Source: Microcoleus sp. FACHB-68 (GTDB lineage: Bacteria > Cyanobacteriota > Cyanobacteriia > Cyanobacteriales > Oscillatoriaceae). Taken from it: DNA of 64,000 bases. The translations under genes were made by a program, and so were the position numbers. The DNA is taken from positions 903,675 to 967,674 of the forward strand of contig NZ_JACJOT010000006.1 of assembly GCF_014695715.1 (NCBI RefSeq), read 5' to 3'. Below, piece by piece: positions 18,623-27,474 of this stretch (position 1 is the stretch's first letter; every line of letters starts with the position of its first letter). The notes beneath the pieces were generated by a model, which searched no databases, was not told the DNA's origin, and saw only the letters and a list, made by a program, of their open reading frames with translations.

Positions 18623-19134
18623 AAAGCCTATCGGAAAAGTTCTCTAGTCAATCATATAAGACTTGATCCGATTTTGCGGTCACAGTTCCATCGGTTTAAA
18701 GCAATTCAATCTAAAATATAAAACTGAAAACTCTCTTTTTCCCACATCCCACATTGCTGAAGGGATCGCCCGGAACCAAGCGACACCTCTAAACCGGCTT
18801 CCCCACACCGGCACACTCCCAAACCTTCGGACGGCTGAAGTGCGATCGCACAAGAGTTGCCCTACGTCTGCCACCCTCGACACAGTCGGCAGCCGAACTG
18901 AACCCAATTCCCGCCGGCTAAAGGTTCATCCACATTACCGGCTGTCTACTGTCCCCTTCCAGATGTCACACGCTCAGCGTCCCTAATGCCGGATAAAAAC
19001 CCTGATCACCTCGCCTCAGACCCTCTAGAGAGCCATCTGGTTGAATACTCCACTTAATTTCTGCCCACAGGCAGATGTGCGACCTCAGCACAAAACCTTT
19101 AATTAACCTAAGGCAAAGTGTACGGGAGAAACCG
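18623..19134. other. Intergenic region, no recognised gene
   Basis: About 510 bases. The part 18750-19000 is unusually GC-rich for a spacer here and holds a HIP1 octamer at 18842 and several CCGGC sites. Open frames exist on both strands but have no ribosome site or family signature. A structured RNA is possible, but I recognise none (not tmRNA, SRP or RNase P RNA). Confidence 0.35.
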
Positions 19135-19345
19135 ATGGGTGGGTTAAAAAGATTATTTGGCTTAGAGAAACCTCACAGCGAGCAAAGCTCAAAGCAATCC
19201 CAACACATCCTTAACTGAACATTCAGTTTCTCTACAGCCGGTTTCCATTCAAACCGCTTCATGTCCCACCATCGCAGCGATTCCTTTAGAAAGAAAAGAA
19301 ATTGTAAGCATCGCATCGCTGAGGAAAAGATTATGGAATAGTTAA
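19135..19345 (+). pseudogene. Possible small frameshifted gene
   Basis: A good start (GGGAGAAACCG before ATG at 19135) opens MGGLKRLFGLEKPHSEQSSK, but the frame stops after 27 codons at 19216-19218. A frame offset by one base then stays open from before that stop to the TAA at 19343 and reads sensibly (EHSVSLQPVSIQTASCPTIA ... SLRKRLWNS). A single indel near 19200 would give one protein of about 70 residues. No family recognised; could be chance. Confidence 0.3.
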
Positions 19346-19812
19346 ATTTATAAAATTTAGAAGATAACGCTTAAAAATACAATGAGACTGAGCTTAATCA
19401 GTCAGTAAATTGGAGATGAGTTGCCACATATAAAATTTTTATTTAAAAAAAAAGGGCTAGCTTGTCGAGCAATCTCCATGATTATTTTGCAAATGAAAAA
19501 GAAGTAAATTGCCGGCAAATTTTAACAGCAGGCCGGCTTCAAAAATTTAGAATCAAAAATATAGAAAATTTTGGTAAAGTTAGAAGTGCTGAGCTTTATA
19601 TTTATAATCAGCCAGACAAAATCAGGCAACAATCCATAAATTTCTAGATGTTCAGCCAGTGTGGAAGGCATCTGCAAACACTCAAGAATGCAGGGACGCA
19701 TAAGCCGGCAGCATCAGAAAAAGGAAGCGTCGCTTTCTGGCTCAATCCCGTACTTTAACGGGTATGTTTATGAGAAGCGAGGAAGACAGGTTCTTGGAAC
19801 GAGGAAAAGATC
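19346..19812. other. Intergenic region, AT-rich
   Basis: About 470 bases before the 1040-residue membrane protein. A frame at 19462-19647 has no ribosome site. The sequence near 19741-19770 is a weak inverted repeat (CCCGTACTTTAACGGG). Nothing else supported. Confidence 0.35.
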
Positions 19813-22800
19813 ATGTTTGAAAGTAAAGAAATAATGCTGGGGTTAGCCAAATGGCAATTTTGGCTAGCTCAAATGCCGGTAGATCAAACCGTTGACACAC
19901 CAGAAGAAGCATCAGTCTTGTTTTCTGGGCCGCAATTTTTTGTCGCCTTAATTTCTGGCGTCGTGCTCGCCTTTGCCTTCCAATTACTGTTCACAAATTT
20001 AACAGTCGCCGCCGGCATCTCCTACTTAGGCCATCAATCAGACTCAGACGATTCTAATAACCGGGAATCTAGCAGTCTGGGCGGCACCATTAACAAAATT
20101 GGCAAAACCCTAGGGATTGTTACCCTAATCACAGTCACCATTGCCCTATTCTTTGCCTCTTTGCTGGCAGTTAAACTCAGCCTGATCAGTAGCGCCGGCT
20201 TAGGAGCGATCGTTGGCTTAGTCATCTGGGGCACCTACTTCTCCCTGCTGGTTTGGGTAAGTTCTACCACCGTCGGTTCGTTAATTGGCTCAATCGTCAA
20301 TACCGCAACCTCCGGCTTTCAATCCATTGTGGGAACCGCCGCTGCTGCCTTTGGTGCAAAAGCCACCAGCAATCAAATCGTCTCCACCGCCGAAGCCGCC
20401 GCTGCTGCCGTGCGTCGCGAGTTGGGTTCTGGGTTTGATCCCACCTCACTTCGAGAAACTGTAGAAGACTATCTCGGAGCACTGAAGCCACCGGATCTCG
20501 ACATTGCATCGATGCGGCAGGAATTTGAAAAACTGCTCAACGATCCGCAACTAAGAGAACTCGCCAGCACCACTGGTGGAGTTCCCAGTATTGACCGGCA
20601 GAAATTTGTCGATATCGTCAGTGCTCGCAGCGACTTATCAAAACGCGATGTTAACCGCATCGTCGATCAGCTAGAAAATGCTTGGAAGCAAGTAGCCGGC
20701 CAAGTTCAGCAGCCGACAAACGGCATCGCCGATCTGGTTGACTACCTCAAATCTGCTAACCCAGCGGATCTGATCTCCGATAAACTCGCTCAAAGACTCG
20801 ATGGACTCCTCGGCGAACTTCGCAAGGGCCGGCAAGCGGAAAACCCCAGCATGGCCAATCAGGCACTAACCTTGGGCTTCAACAGTCTGATGGGAGTGAT
20901 TTTAGGCCGGACAGACCTCTCTGATTTAGATGCCCAAAGCATCTTAAATAAACTCAAATCCGCCCAAGAAAAAGTCAGCGATCAAGCGGGGAAAGTTGCC
21001 ACGCAGGTGAAAGAGCAAACCCCACTCGTGCCCTACAGCACCATCCGCGCCGATGCGGAAAACTACCTTCTCAACACCCACTCCTGGCAAATGAACTCGC
21101 AAACCATACAGCGCGACTTCAGGGATGTGCTGTATGATCCAGACGCCGATCCGGCAACCGTTCGCCGGGAATTACAAAGCTTGAACCGGCCTTATTTTGT
21201 AGAAATTCTCTCCAACAGGGGCGTATTTACCCAAGCTAAAATCCAAGAACTGGCCAACGAACTCGAAGCCGTTCGGGTTGACATTATCCGCGAAGTCGCC
21301 GCCTCTGAAGAGCGAGAAAAAACCGAACAGTTGGTGCAGCGCGTGGAAGATTATGTGCGCTTCACCGGCAAAGAAAACTTAACCGCTGCTGGAATTGATC
21401 GAGACTTTAAAGCAGTCCTGGAAGATTCCGATGCCTCTATTGAACAGTTAAGCGAACGCTTCAAGCGCCTTGATCGCAAAGCCTTTGTGCAAATGCTGCT
21501 CAAGCGTCAAGACCTTAACCGGGAAGAAGCCGAGCAAATTCTGCTGCAACTCGAAGCCACCCGTGATCGTTCCCTCACCAATGCTCAAGAATTAGCTGAA
21601 CAAGCCAACGCCCAATTAGTGGAAGTGCGGCAAAACCTTGAGTCTTACCTGCGTTCCACCGGCAAAGCCGAACTCAACCCGGAAGGCATCAAACGGGATC
21701 TGCAAACCCTGCTAGAGAACCCCCAAGCAGGAATGTGGGCGCTGCGTGCACGCTTATCTCACTTTGACCGCGACACTTTGGTGCAGTTGCTTTCCCAGCG
21801 CCAAGACCTCAATGAGGATGAAGTGAACCGCGTCATCGATCAGGTGGAATCAAGTTGGAATAGCGTCGTCTATGCACCCAAGGCACTTGCCGGTAAAGCC
21901 AAGGAACAGTACGACCAAGCCACCAATGCAATTGCAGAGTACCTGCGGAGCACCGGCAAGTCAGAACTCAACCCCGAAGGCATTCAGCGGGATATCAATA
22001 AACTGCTCAACGATCCCAAAGCCGGTGCAATGGCCCTGCGCGAGCGCTTGGCCCAGATGGATCGCGACACCCTCGTTAAGCTGCTGTCTCAGCGGCAAGA
22101 CTTGAGCGAGGCGCAAGTCAATCAGGTGATTGACAGTGTCCAAGATACCGTTCGTAACATTCTTCGCGCACCCCGCCGCGTGGCTACGCGAGTTCAGCGA
22201 CAAGCACAGGATTTTCAGGGCACTCTGGAAGATTACCTGCGGAACACCGGCAAGGAAGAACTCAACCCGGAAGCCATCAAGCGCGACCTCAATCTGTTGC
22301 TACACGACCCCAAAGTCGGTGCCTACAGTCTCGGCGAACGCCTCTCCCAGTTTGATCGTTCTACGATCGTCGCACTTCTGGCCCAGCGGCCCGATATTTC
22401 CGAGGCAGAAGCCAACCGCATTGTGGATCAAATCTTCTCGGTGCGCGAGCAGTTTATGCAGCAAATTCAGAAAATCCAAGATAGCATCCAAGGTGTTGTT
22501 GACAGCATCTTGAATCGAATTCGGGATTATCTGAATTCTCTAAACCGGCCTGAACTCAACTATGAGGGCATCCGACGGGACGTTCGCAAGTTGTTTTATG
22601 ACCCGGAAGCTGGGTTTGATGCCTTGCGTGATCGCCTCGGCCACTTCAATCGGGATACCTTAGTGGCAATTCTCAGTTCCCGTGAGGATATTTCTGAAGC
22701 TGACGCCAACCGGCTCATCGATCAAATTGAAGGGGCGCGAAATAACGTGCTGCAACGGGCTGAAGGTATCCAAATGGAAACTCAGCGTCGCTTGGAGGAC

Positions 22801-22935
22801 GTGAAGCGTCAGGCGCAACGGCAAGCGGAAGAAACCCGCAAAGCTGCTGAAACAGCGTCTTGGTGGCTGTTTTTCACGGCCCTGATTTCTGCTATTGCCT
22901 CGGCAGGTGCCGGTGCTTTAGCGGTTGCCGGTTAA
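19813..22935 (+). CDS. Large membrane protein with eight helical repeats
   Basis: A 1040-residue protein I cannot assign to a named family. Hydrophobic segments lie near residues 40-62, 98-120 and 125-150, then a Gly/Ala-rich stretch (155-200). From about 212 to 970 there are eight repeats of about 75-105 residues. Each starts like LEDYLRNTGKEELNPEAI, continues RDLxxLLxDP, then RLxxxDRDTLVxLLSQRQDLSEAxVNRVIDQ. Repeats 5-8 are most alike. A coiled-coil (980-1010) and a final hydrophobic Gly/Ala-rich helix (about 1015-1038) close it. Both ends are in the membrane, so the repeat array may form a cytoplasmic or lumenal tether (inference). GAGGAAAAG precedes the ATG. Confidence 0.8.
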   Translation: MFESKEIMLGLAKWQFWLAQMPVDQTVDTPEEASVLFSGPQFFVALISGVVLAFAFQLLFTNLTVAAGISYLGHQSDSDDSNNRESSSLGGTINKIGKTLGIVTLITVTIALFFASLLAVKLSLISSAGLGAIVGLVIWGTYFSLLVWVSSTTVGSLIGSIVNTATSGFQSIVGTAAAAFGAKATSNQIVSTAEAAAAAVRRELGSGFDPTSLRETVEDYLGALKPPDLDIASMRQEFEKLLNDPQLRELASTTGGVPSIDRQKFVDIVSARSDLSKRDVNRIVDQLENAWKQVAGQVQQPTNGIADLVDYLKSANPADLISDKLAQRLDGLLGELRKGRQAENPSMANQALTLGFNSLMGVILGRTDLSDLDAQSILNKLKSAQEKVSDQAGKVATQVKEQTPLVPYSTIRADAENYLLNTHSWQMNSQTIQRDFRDVLYDPDADPATVRRELQSLNRPYFVEILSNRGVFTQAKIQELANELEAVRVDIIREVAASEEREKTEQLVQRVEDYVRFTGKENLTAAGIDRDFKAVLEDSDASIEQLSERFKRLDRKAFVQMLLKRQDLNREEAEQILLQLEATRDRSLTNAQELAEQANAQLVEVRQNLESYLRSTGKAELNPEGIKRDLQTLLENPQAGMWALRARLSHFDRDTLVQLLSQRQDLNEDEVNRVIDQVESSWNSVVYAPKALAGKAKEQYDQATNAIAEYLRSTGKSELNPEGIQRDINKLLNDPKAGAMALRERLAQMDRDTLVKLLSQRQDLSEAQVNQVIDSVQDTVRNILRAPRRVATRVQRQAQDFQGTLEDYLRNTGKEELNPEAIKRDLNLLLHDPKVGAYSLGERLSQFDRSTIVALLAQRPDISEAEANRIVDQIFSVREQFMQQIQKIQDSIQGVVDSILNRIRDYLNSLNRPELNYEGIRRDVRKLFYDPEAGFDALRDRLGHFNRDTLVAILSSREDISEADANRLIDQIEGARNNVLQRAEGIQMETQRRLEDVKRQAQRQAEETRKAAETASWWLFFTALISAIASAGAGALAVAG

Positions 22936-22944
22936 AAATGTCAA

Positions 22945-23056
22945 GCGTAAAGGGAGTTTTGCGACTGAGGAGTGAAGGGCTGGAATGAGTAGCGAAACCT
23001 TGAAGCGTCCACCTGGGCCTTCACTCCTCGATTCCTAAATCCTTCTCCCTTTGCGC
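22945..23056. repeat. Nested inverted repeat
   Basis: GCGTAAAGGGAG (22945-22956) pairs with CTCCCTTTGCGC (23045-23056) with one mismatch, and inside it GAGGAGTGAAGG (22967-22978) pairs perfectly with 23018-23029. The element is 112 bp and lies directly after the 1040-residue gene. It may be a MITE-like palindrome or a terminator/RNA structure. Confidence 0.6.
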
Positions 23057-23197
23057 CCGACAGCGTTTAGCCTATCCCTAAAAATCTTGCTGCTCTTGGT
23101 GATACCACCTTGAGTGGCATCTTGTTGTAATCTGTATATCAGTATTGCCATGACCTCAAACTATAAGAAGCACAGCTTCCGCTTTTCTGAGCCACCT

Positions 23198-23596
23198 ATG
23201 TCTGACGACACCCAAGCCCCTACGCGAGGACAGTTAGAACGCCTTCTTTCACAGCGCATTCAAGCTCTGTACCGCACTCACTTGGAACATAAGCCTAGTA
23301 AAATTGACTGTCAAATTAATGAAGACAAAATTATTATTGTTTTAAACGATTCTTTTACGAAGGCGGAAAAGTTATTGGCTGAAAACGGTCAGGAGGGATT
23401 AGCCGAGCAGGTACATGCGGAGTTAGATGAGGTAATTTTACCGCTGCTTAAAGCTTTAATAGAAGAAGTTCTAGAAATTTCTGTACTCGACTTGCTGAGC
23501 AATGCAAAATTAAAAACAGGGCGCAGTGGAACCATTGCTTTGCTAGCTTCTACGCCCCAATTTCGCGCTCCCGCCTCTGCACGATCAGCCGATTAA
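23198..23596 (+). CDS. DUF2294 domain-containing protein
   Basis: A 132-residue soluble protein. The segment TRGQLERLLSQRIQALYRTH, then KIDCQINEDKIIIVL and LDEVILPLLKALIEEVLEISVLDLLSNAKLKTGRSG, is typical of the DUF2294 family, which is often found near redox or stress genes; biochemical function unknown. The start MSDDTQAPTRG is chosen by the usual family N-terminus; ATG 23150 and GTG 23114 are in-frame alternatives and none has a good ribosome site. Its stop overlaps that of the convergent response regulator within a TTAA. Confidence 0.85.
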   Translation: MSDDTQAPTRGQLERLLSQRIQALYRTHLEHKPSKIDCQINEDKIIIVLNDSFTKAEKLLAENGQEGLAEQVHAELDEVILPLLKALIEEVLEISVLDLLSNAKLKTGRSGTIALLASTPQFRAPASARSAD

Positions 23597-24039
23597 GAAA
23601 GAACGGCTATCGAGATGTGCCGGCACAAAATTTCTTCTAAGGCATCCAGCATAAAAGGCTTGCTGATATAGTCCGTGCAGCCGGCTGCTAAAAAGCGCTG
23701 GCGATCTTCTTCTCTGGCTAAGGCGGTGACGGCAATAATTGGAATATTTTTTGTGTGTTGATTGGCTTTAAGTTGATAAACAAACTCGATGCCATCGGCA
23801 TCTGGCAGCAGCATATCCAGTAAAATCATATCGGGAAGGTGAGTTACCGCTAAAGCCATACCCGTGCCAGCGTTTTCTGCACCCATAAAAGCGCAATTAA
23901 ACAGCTCAATAATTTGGCTCATTAGCAGCAAGTTGTCTTCGTCGTCATCCACCGTCAAAACTAATGGACGCGTCCCAAGCAGTTGCTGAGTATTTGTACC
24001 GACTGATTCTAGTACCATAGTCTTTTGCGGGAAAATCAT
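23593..24039 (-). CDS. Single-domain response regulator
   Basis: A 148-residue receiver-only (CheY-like) protein. Acidic pocket VDDDEDN (30-36), phospho-acceptor Asp75 in ILLDMLLPDADG, Thr105 in VTA, and Lys127 in ISKPF are all present. There is no output domain, so it probably relays phosphate or is a partner of a hybrid kinase elsewhere; no kinase is nearby. The ATG at 24039 is chosen over a TTG at 24063; another ATG is at 24018. Tail-to-tail 4-base overlap with the DUF2294 gene. Confidence 0.9.
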   Translation of the reverse strand: MIFPQKTMVLESVGTNTQQLLGTRPLVLTVDDDEDNLLLMSQIIELFNCAFMGAENAGTGMALAVTHLPDMILLDMLLPDADGIEFVYQLKANQHTKNIPIIAVTALAREEDRQRFLAAGCTDYISKPFMLDALEEILCRHISIAVLS

Positions 24040-24874
24040 AGACGAATCAGGCCATCCTTTCAAGATTTCCAGGACGAGGCATTCCCCAAGCGGCTAAGCG
24101 GCACTTGTTACAGATTGGCTCGTTTTCTACCTCACTAGGTTGATAGTCCTTTCTAACGTTGAAGTTGGAGCTTGGGAAAGAACCACTCAAGCTAGTTAGA
24201 GGGTACTTTTAGATTTTACCTTATCTTTAGATTCTTGAAAGAAGCGTCAAGTACGGCTTTCCCCTGAGGGGGTTGCCCCCTTTTTTTGAAAAATTGCCTT
24301 ACATTGTAATAATAAATTACTTAAGTTCTACTGATTTTAGCTGAAGGGGTAAGGTTCTGGCATTCCGGCACGCGATCCCCCCACAGGATGATAGACTTTT
24401 GAGAGGCCCTGTCCGTCACTTCCCCCTCAAGAGGGATTCCAATCACGATATTTTTTCACTGTAATAGTAGGTAAGTGATTGGCTAAAAAAGTCTGGGGCT
24501 AAATTTTTGAGGGCCATCAAAATCTAGCAAGCGCGGGTAAAAATTTTTTCGCACAAATCTTGTTTCTGCGCTGCCAGTCAAACGTTTTTTAAATGAATTA
24601 TAAAGAATTTAAGGGAAGTCGAGCCGGCGCTAAAAAACAGAGAAACCGAAATCCTAGCCGGCTGAGCGTTAAAACTGGAGCTACAAAACGCCAAAAATAT
24701 TCAAGTTCAATGCCTCAGTAGGGCAAGGTGCAGATGCACGGGTGGGTTTTCCTCATCTTAAAAATTATGGATTCACCTGATAAACTGCAAATAATTTCAG
24801 TGAGGTGCCGGCTAGTGCGTTGAGCCAAACTTCACAGCGTTAATCTCTTAACACATCCAAAGGTCATTAAAAGT
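24040..24874. other. Long intergenic region
   Basis: About 835 bases with no convincing gene. It contains the response-regulator promoter, a terminator-like hairpin at 24268-24287, and a leader of the GlsB-like gene. A small RNA ending at 24287 is possible. Confidence 0.4.
24268..24287 (+). terminator. Terminator-like hairpin without an upstream gene
   Basis: GGGGG-TTG-CCCCC followed by TTTTTTT. The nearest upstream gene is on the other strand, so this would end either an antisense/leader transcript or an unannotated small RNA. CCCCTGAGGGG just upstream gives an alternative stem. Confidence 0.45.
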
Positions 24875-25117
24875 ATGATGTTACTGTTATTGCCGATTAT
24901 TGGAATTGTTGCCGGCTGGCTGCCCAGCTATTTTACAAAAGCACACAAATTTGGTTTACCGGCCAACATCGCGCTAGGCGTGTGGGGTTCTATTGTAGGG
25001 CACCTGGTGTTCGATTTACTGGGGTTATCGTCCTACAGCCTCATCGGTTCTTTGGTGGTCGCTTTAGCCGGCGCAGTTGCCGGCCAATCCTTAGCAATTT
25101 TAATTGAAATCGCCTAA
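24875..25117 (+). CDS. GlsB/YeaQ/YmgE-family small membrane protein
   Basis: An 80-residue membrane protein with three hydrophobic helices, rich in Gly (GIVAGWLPSYFTKA, ALGVWGSIVGHLVFDLLG, LAGAVAGQSLAILIEIA). The pattern matches the transglycosylase-associated/GlsB stress proteins, which are induced in stationary phase or osmotic stress in other bacteria. It lies in a run of stress-type genes (Dps, DUF2267, DUF2231). Molecular role unknown. Confidence 0.85.
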   Translation: MMLLLLPIIGIVAGWLPSYFTKAHKFGLPANIALGVWGSIVGHLVFDLLGLSSYSLIGSLVVALAGAVAGQSLAILIEIA

Positions 25118-25377
25118 AATTTTGAGTTTTTCAAGGTTGTAGGGGCAACGATTAAGGGTAAAGCCGGTTGCCGGTAAACCACCTCAGCTCTCCTCTTCTG
25201 TGAACGGATAACTGCAATTCGCTTGTTGATTTTCTATCTTGAGTTATAAGCCAAAAGAAAGGTTTTTTTCTCTGCTATTTAATTGCTTAATAGCTAAGAG
25301 ATAATAACTAACAACAAGACCGTGTAATCTTTTCCGTTTCATCTTCATAGCAATAAAAGCTCAAAGGAGGTTAACCC

Positions 25378-25884
25378 GTGTTTTCTAAGCTGAGGAATAC
25401 GCCCCAACCAAATCTTGATATTAATATCGGAATTGACCCTGAAAGTCGCCAAGAAATTGCCGCCGGCTTATCGCGTGTTTTGGCCGACACCTACACCCTT
25501 TATCTAAAAACCCATAACTTTTACTGGAACGTCACCGGGCCGATGTTGCCACCCCTGCTTCAGATGTTTGAGACGCAATATAGCGAACTCGCCACAGCAG
25601 TCGATGAAATTGCAGGGCGAATTCGCGCCTTAGGCTTTCCTGTGCCCGGAACCTATCGAGAATTTGCTCGCCTCAGTATGATCCCCGCCACCGAAGGCGT
25701 CCCTTCTGCCGAACACATGATGCGTGAATTGCTAGAAGGGAATGAAGCAGTTGTGCGTACAGCCCGCTCGGCTGTAGCGATGGTGGAACGCGGCTATGAT
25801 GAATCCACCCTTGACTTGCTAACCAAACGAATGCAAGTCCATGAAAAAAATGCTTGGATGCTGCGAAGTATGCTAACAGAGTGA
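25378..25884 (+). CDS. dps: Dps-family ferritin-like protein
   Basis: A 168-residue four-helix protein expected to form a 12-mer that oxidises and stores iron and may protect DNA. The conserved HNFYWNVTGP at 46-55 is clear. The second ferroxidase region reads LLQMFETQYSELATAVDEIAGRIRALG: the usual LH is LL, and AER is AGR. So part of the canonical intersubunit ferroxidase site is missing, as in the atypical cyanobacterial Dps class typified by NpDps4 (family comparison from memory). GTG start with an excellent AAAGGAGG site. No DNA-binding basic tail is evident. Confidence 0.9.
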   Translation: MFSKLRNTPQPNLDINIGIDPESRQEIAAGLSRVLADTYTLYLKTHNFYWNVTGPMLPPLLQMFETQYSELATAVDEIAGRIRALGFPVPGTYREFARLSMIPATEGVPSAEHMMRELLEGNEAVVRTARSAVAMVERGYDESTLDLLTKRMQVHEKNAWMLRSMLTE

Positions 25885-26407
25885 TCGGCATCGGGCTGAT
25901 TTTCTGAAAAAAAGACTTGTATAACCGGCATCGGCGCAATTGCTGCCATTTTTCTTCCCTCTCTTGGCGTGTTGTTGGAATTGAGGGGAGGTAGAAATTT
26001 TTGTTTAAAAAATATCCTTTCGACTGTTTGCGGTTACTTCCCTGGACGGATTCATCATTTGGGAATCGTTGGTAAAAATTAAGTACAGGCTCAGCTAAAA
26101 CGAAATCATCGCTTAGCTGTAGCGAGCTACCCCCACAAATGGGACAGACGGCGGCGATCGCGGCACTTCAGACGTATATGCGGATTGAAAAGCTCCACTC
26201 AGGAAATCTCTGTGAAGCCAGGAAATGCGCCAGCACGCTGCGGAGTTGGCGACGAAGCCGCTTAGAAAGAAACGAGTCAGCTAATTTAACTGAGCTTAAC
26301 CGAAACATGAGATTGAGACTGAGTTAACAGATGAGCTTTACTCAAGTCTTGAACCGCTGCCGGCTTTGATGGCATTTAAAAGCAAATTCACAGAAAAAGG
26401 AGAAAAC
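25885..26407. other. Intergenic region between dps and DUF2267 gene
   Basis: About 520 bases. A HIP1 octamer lies near 26155. The frame at 26139-26327 has no ribosome site and looks like chance. No RNA gene recognised. Confidence 0.4.
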
Positions 26408-26917
26408 ATGAGCGACAAATTGACGACCGATCCGCAAAAAACGACCAGGCACGAGACAAAAGCCGATGTGCCGGCAGAACATCAATCCTTCCTAGAAAAA
26501 GTAATGGCTGGGGCTGGTCTTGAAGATATCTTTGATGCCAGAGACATTACGGAAATTGTGTTCCGAACCATGCGCGACATGATGACAACCGAAGCCTCAG
26601 ACCGAGTCGCCAGTGAACTGCACGAAGAGGCGGAGCAGACTAAAGATAAAGCGCTGCAAAACGAAGTCGCTGACCTCTGGAAAGATACCAACCCAATTGT
26701 CGCCTTCCTCAGCCGAGTTCGCCCTGCATTAGAAATCAAACCAGAGACTTTTATCCGTCGCATTCGTGAAGAAGGTGGCTTGCAAGGTGACGTAGCACCC
26801 GAAACCGCAATCAAGGCTGTCTTTTCCGCAACAAAAGACGAATTATCACCCGAAAGAATTCAAGAAATTGCCAACATTTTACCCGGTGAGATCCGGCAAA
26901 TGTGGGATCAAGCTTAA
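26408..26917 (+). CDS. DUF2267 domain-containing protein
   Basis: A 169-residue soluble, mostly helical protein. Residues 1-35 are polar and low-complexity; residues 45-165 hold the two helical halves of DUF2267 (FDARDITEIVFRTMRDMMTTEA and PETAIKAVFSATKDELSPER, ending DILPGEIRQMW-like NILPGEIRQMWDQA). The family is common in stress-linked gene sets; no activity is established. ATG 26408 follows AAGGAG at the right spacing, unlike the in-frame ATG at 26366. Confidence 0.88.
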   Translation: MSDKLTTDPQKTTRHETKADVPAEHQSFLEKVMAGAGLEDIFDARDITEIVFRTMRDMMTTEASDRVASELHEEAEQTKDKALQNEVADLWKDTNPIVAFLSRVRPALEIKPETFIRRIREEGGLQGDVAPETAIKAVFSATKDELSPERIQEIANILPGEIRQMWDQA

Positions 26918-27011
26918 ATAACTCCCGAAGCTATTAGCTGTTAGTTCACCCCCTAATGGCTAATTGCCCAGGATTGCGTAATTTTGAAATTAACAAGTTT
27001 AAGAGGGCGTT

Positions 27012-27278
27012 ATGTCTGAACACAACAAACAAGATACTCACCGCAGTGCAAATCCAGGCGATCGCATTGATGAATCGAAGTCTCTTGAAGAAAAGAAACA
27101 GCAACTAGCAGTAGATTCTCCCGATATCACCGGCGACCATATTGAAGTTCCCACTTACTTCATCGTAGAAGAGGCGGACGGGCAAGAGAAAGCACTCCAT
27201 CACGTCAAAGATGCTGAAGAAATTTCTGATGTAATTCGGCAAGCTCGTGTTGATGAAAATGGCAATCGAGTCTGGTGA
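27012..27278 (+). CDS. Hypothetical hydrophilic protein (88 aa)
   Basis: Unrecognised. The N-terminal 45 residues are very polar and likely disordered (HNKQDTHRSANPGDRIDESK). The rest (VPTYFIVEEADGQEKALHHV) may be a small alpha/beta unit. It follows the DUF2267 gene on the same strand after 94 bases and could be co-transcribed. AAGAGGGCGTT lies just before the ATG. Confidence 0.65.
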   Translation: MSEHNKQDTHRSANPGDRIDESKSLEEKKQQLAVDSPDITGDHIEVPTYFIVEEADGQEKALHHVKDAEEISDVIRQARVDENGNRVW

Positions 27279-27474
27279 TTAACCTCCCAGATCCCTTCCC
27301 TTCTAATAGAGATAGCTTAATGACTTATCTCTATTAGGGATGGAATACAGATAGACCTTTTTCTCTAAATTTATTAAGATTGTTTTCAACAATCTCCACC
27401 CTAGCTCATTCAGTTTGCGTAAGCTTCTGAGTTTAGCTAGTTCACTTTTTGTTTGGCTTTTATTGGTAGAAATC

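Noticed and set aside
18663..18986. 107-codon frame in a GC-rich spacer, possible gene or structured RNA
   Set aside because: Frames are open on both strands without ribosome site; compared by eye with tmRNA, SRP and RNase P RNA landmarks without match.
26139..26327. 62-codon frame after dps
   Set aside because: No ribosome site, Arg-rich translation of a HIP1-containing spacer.
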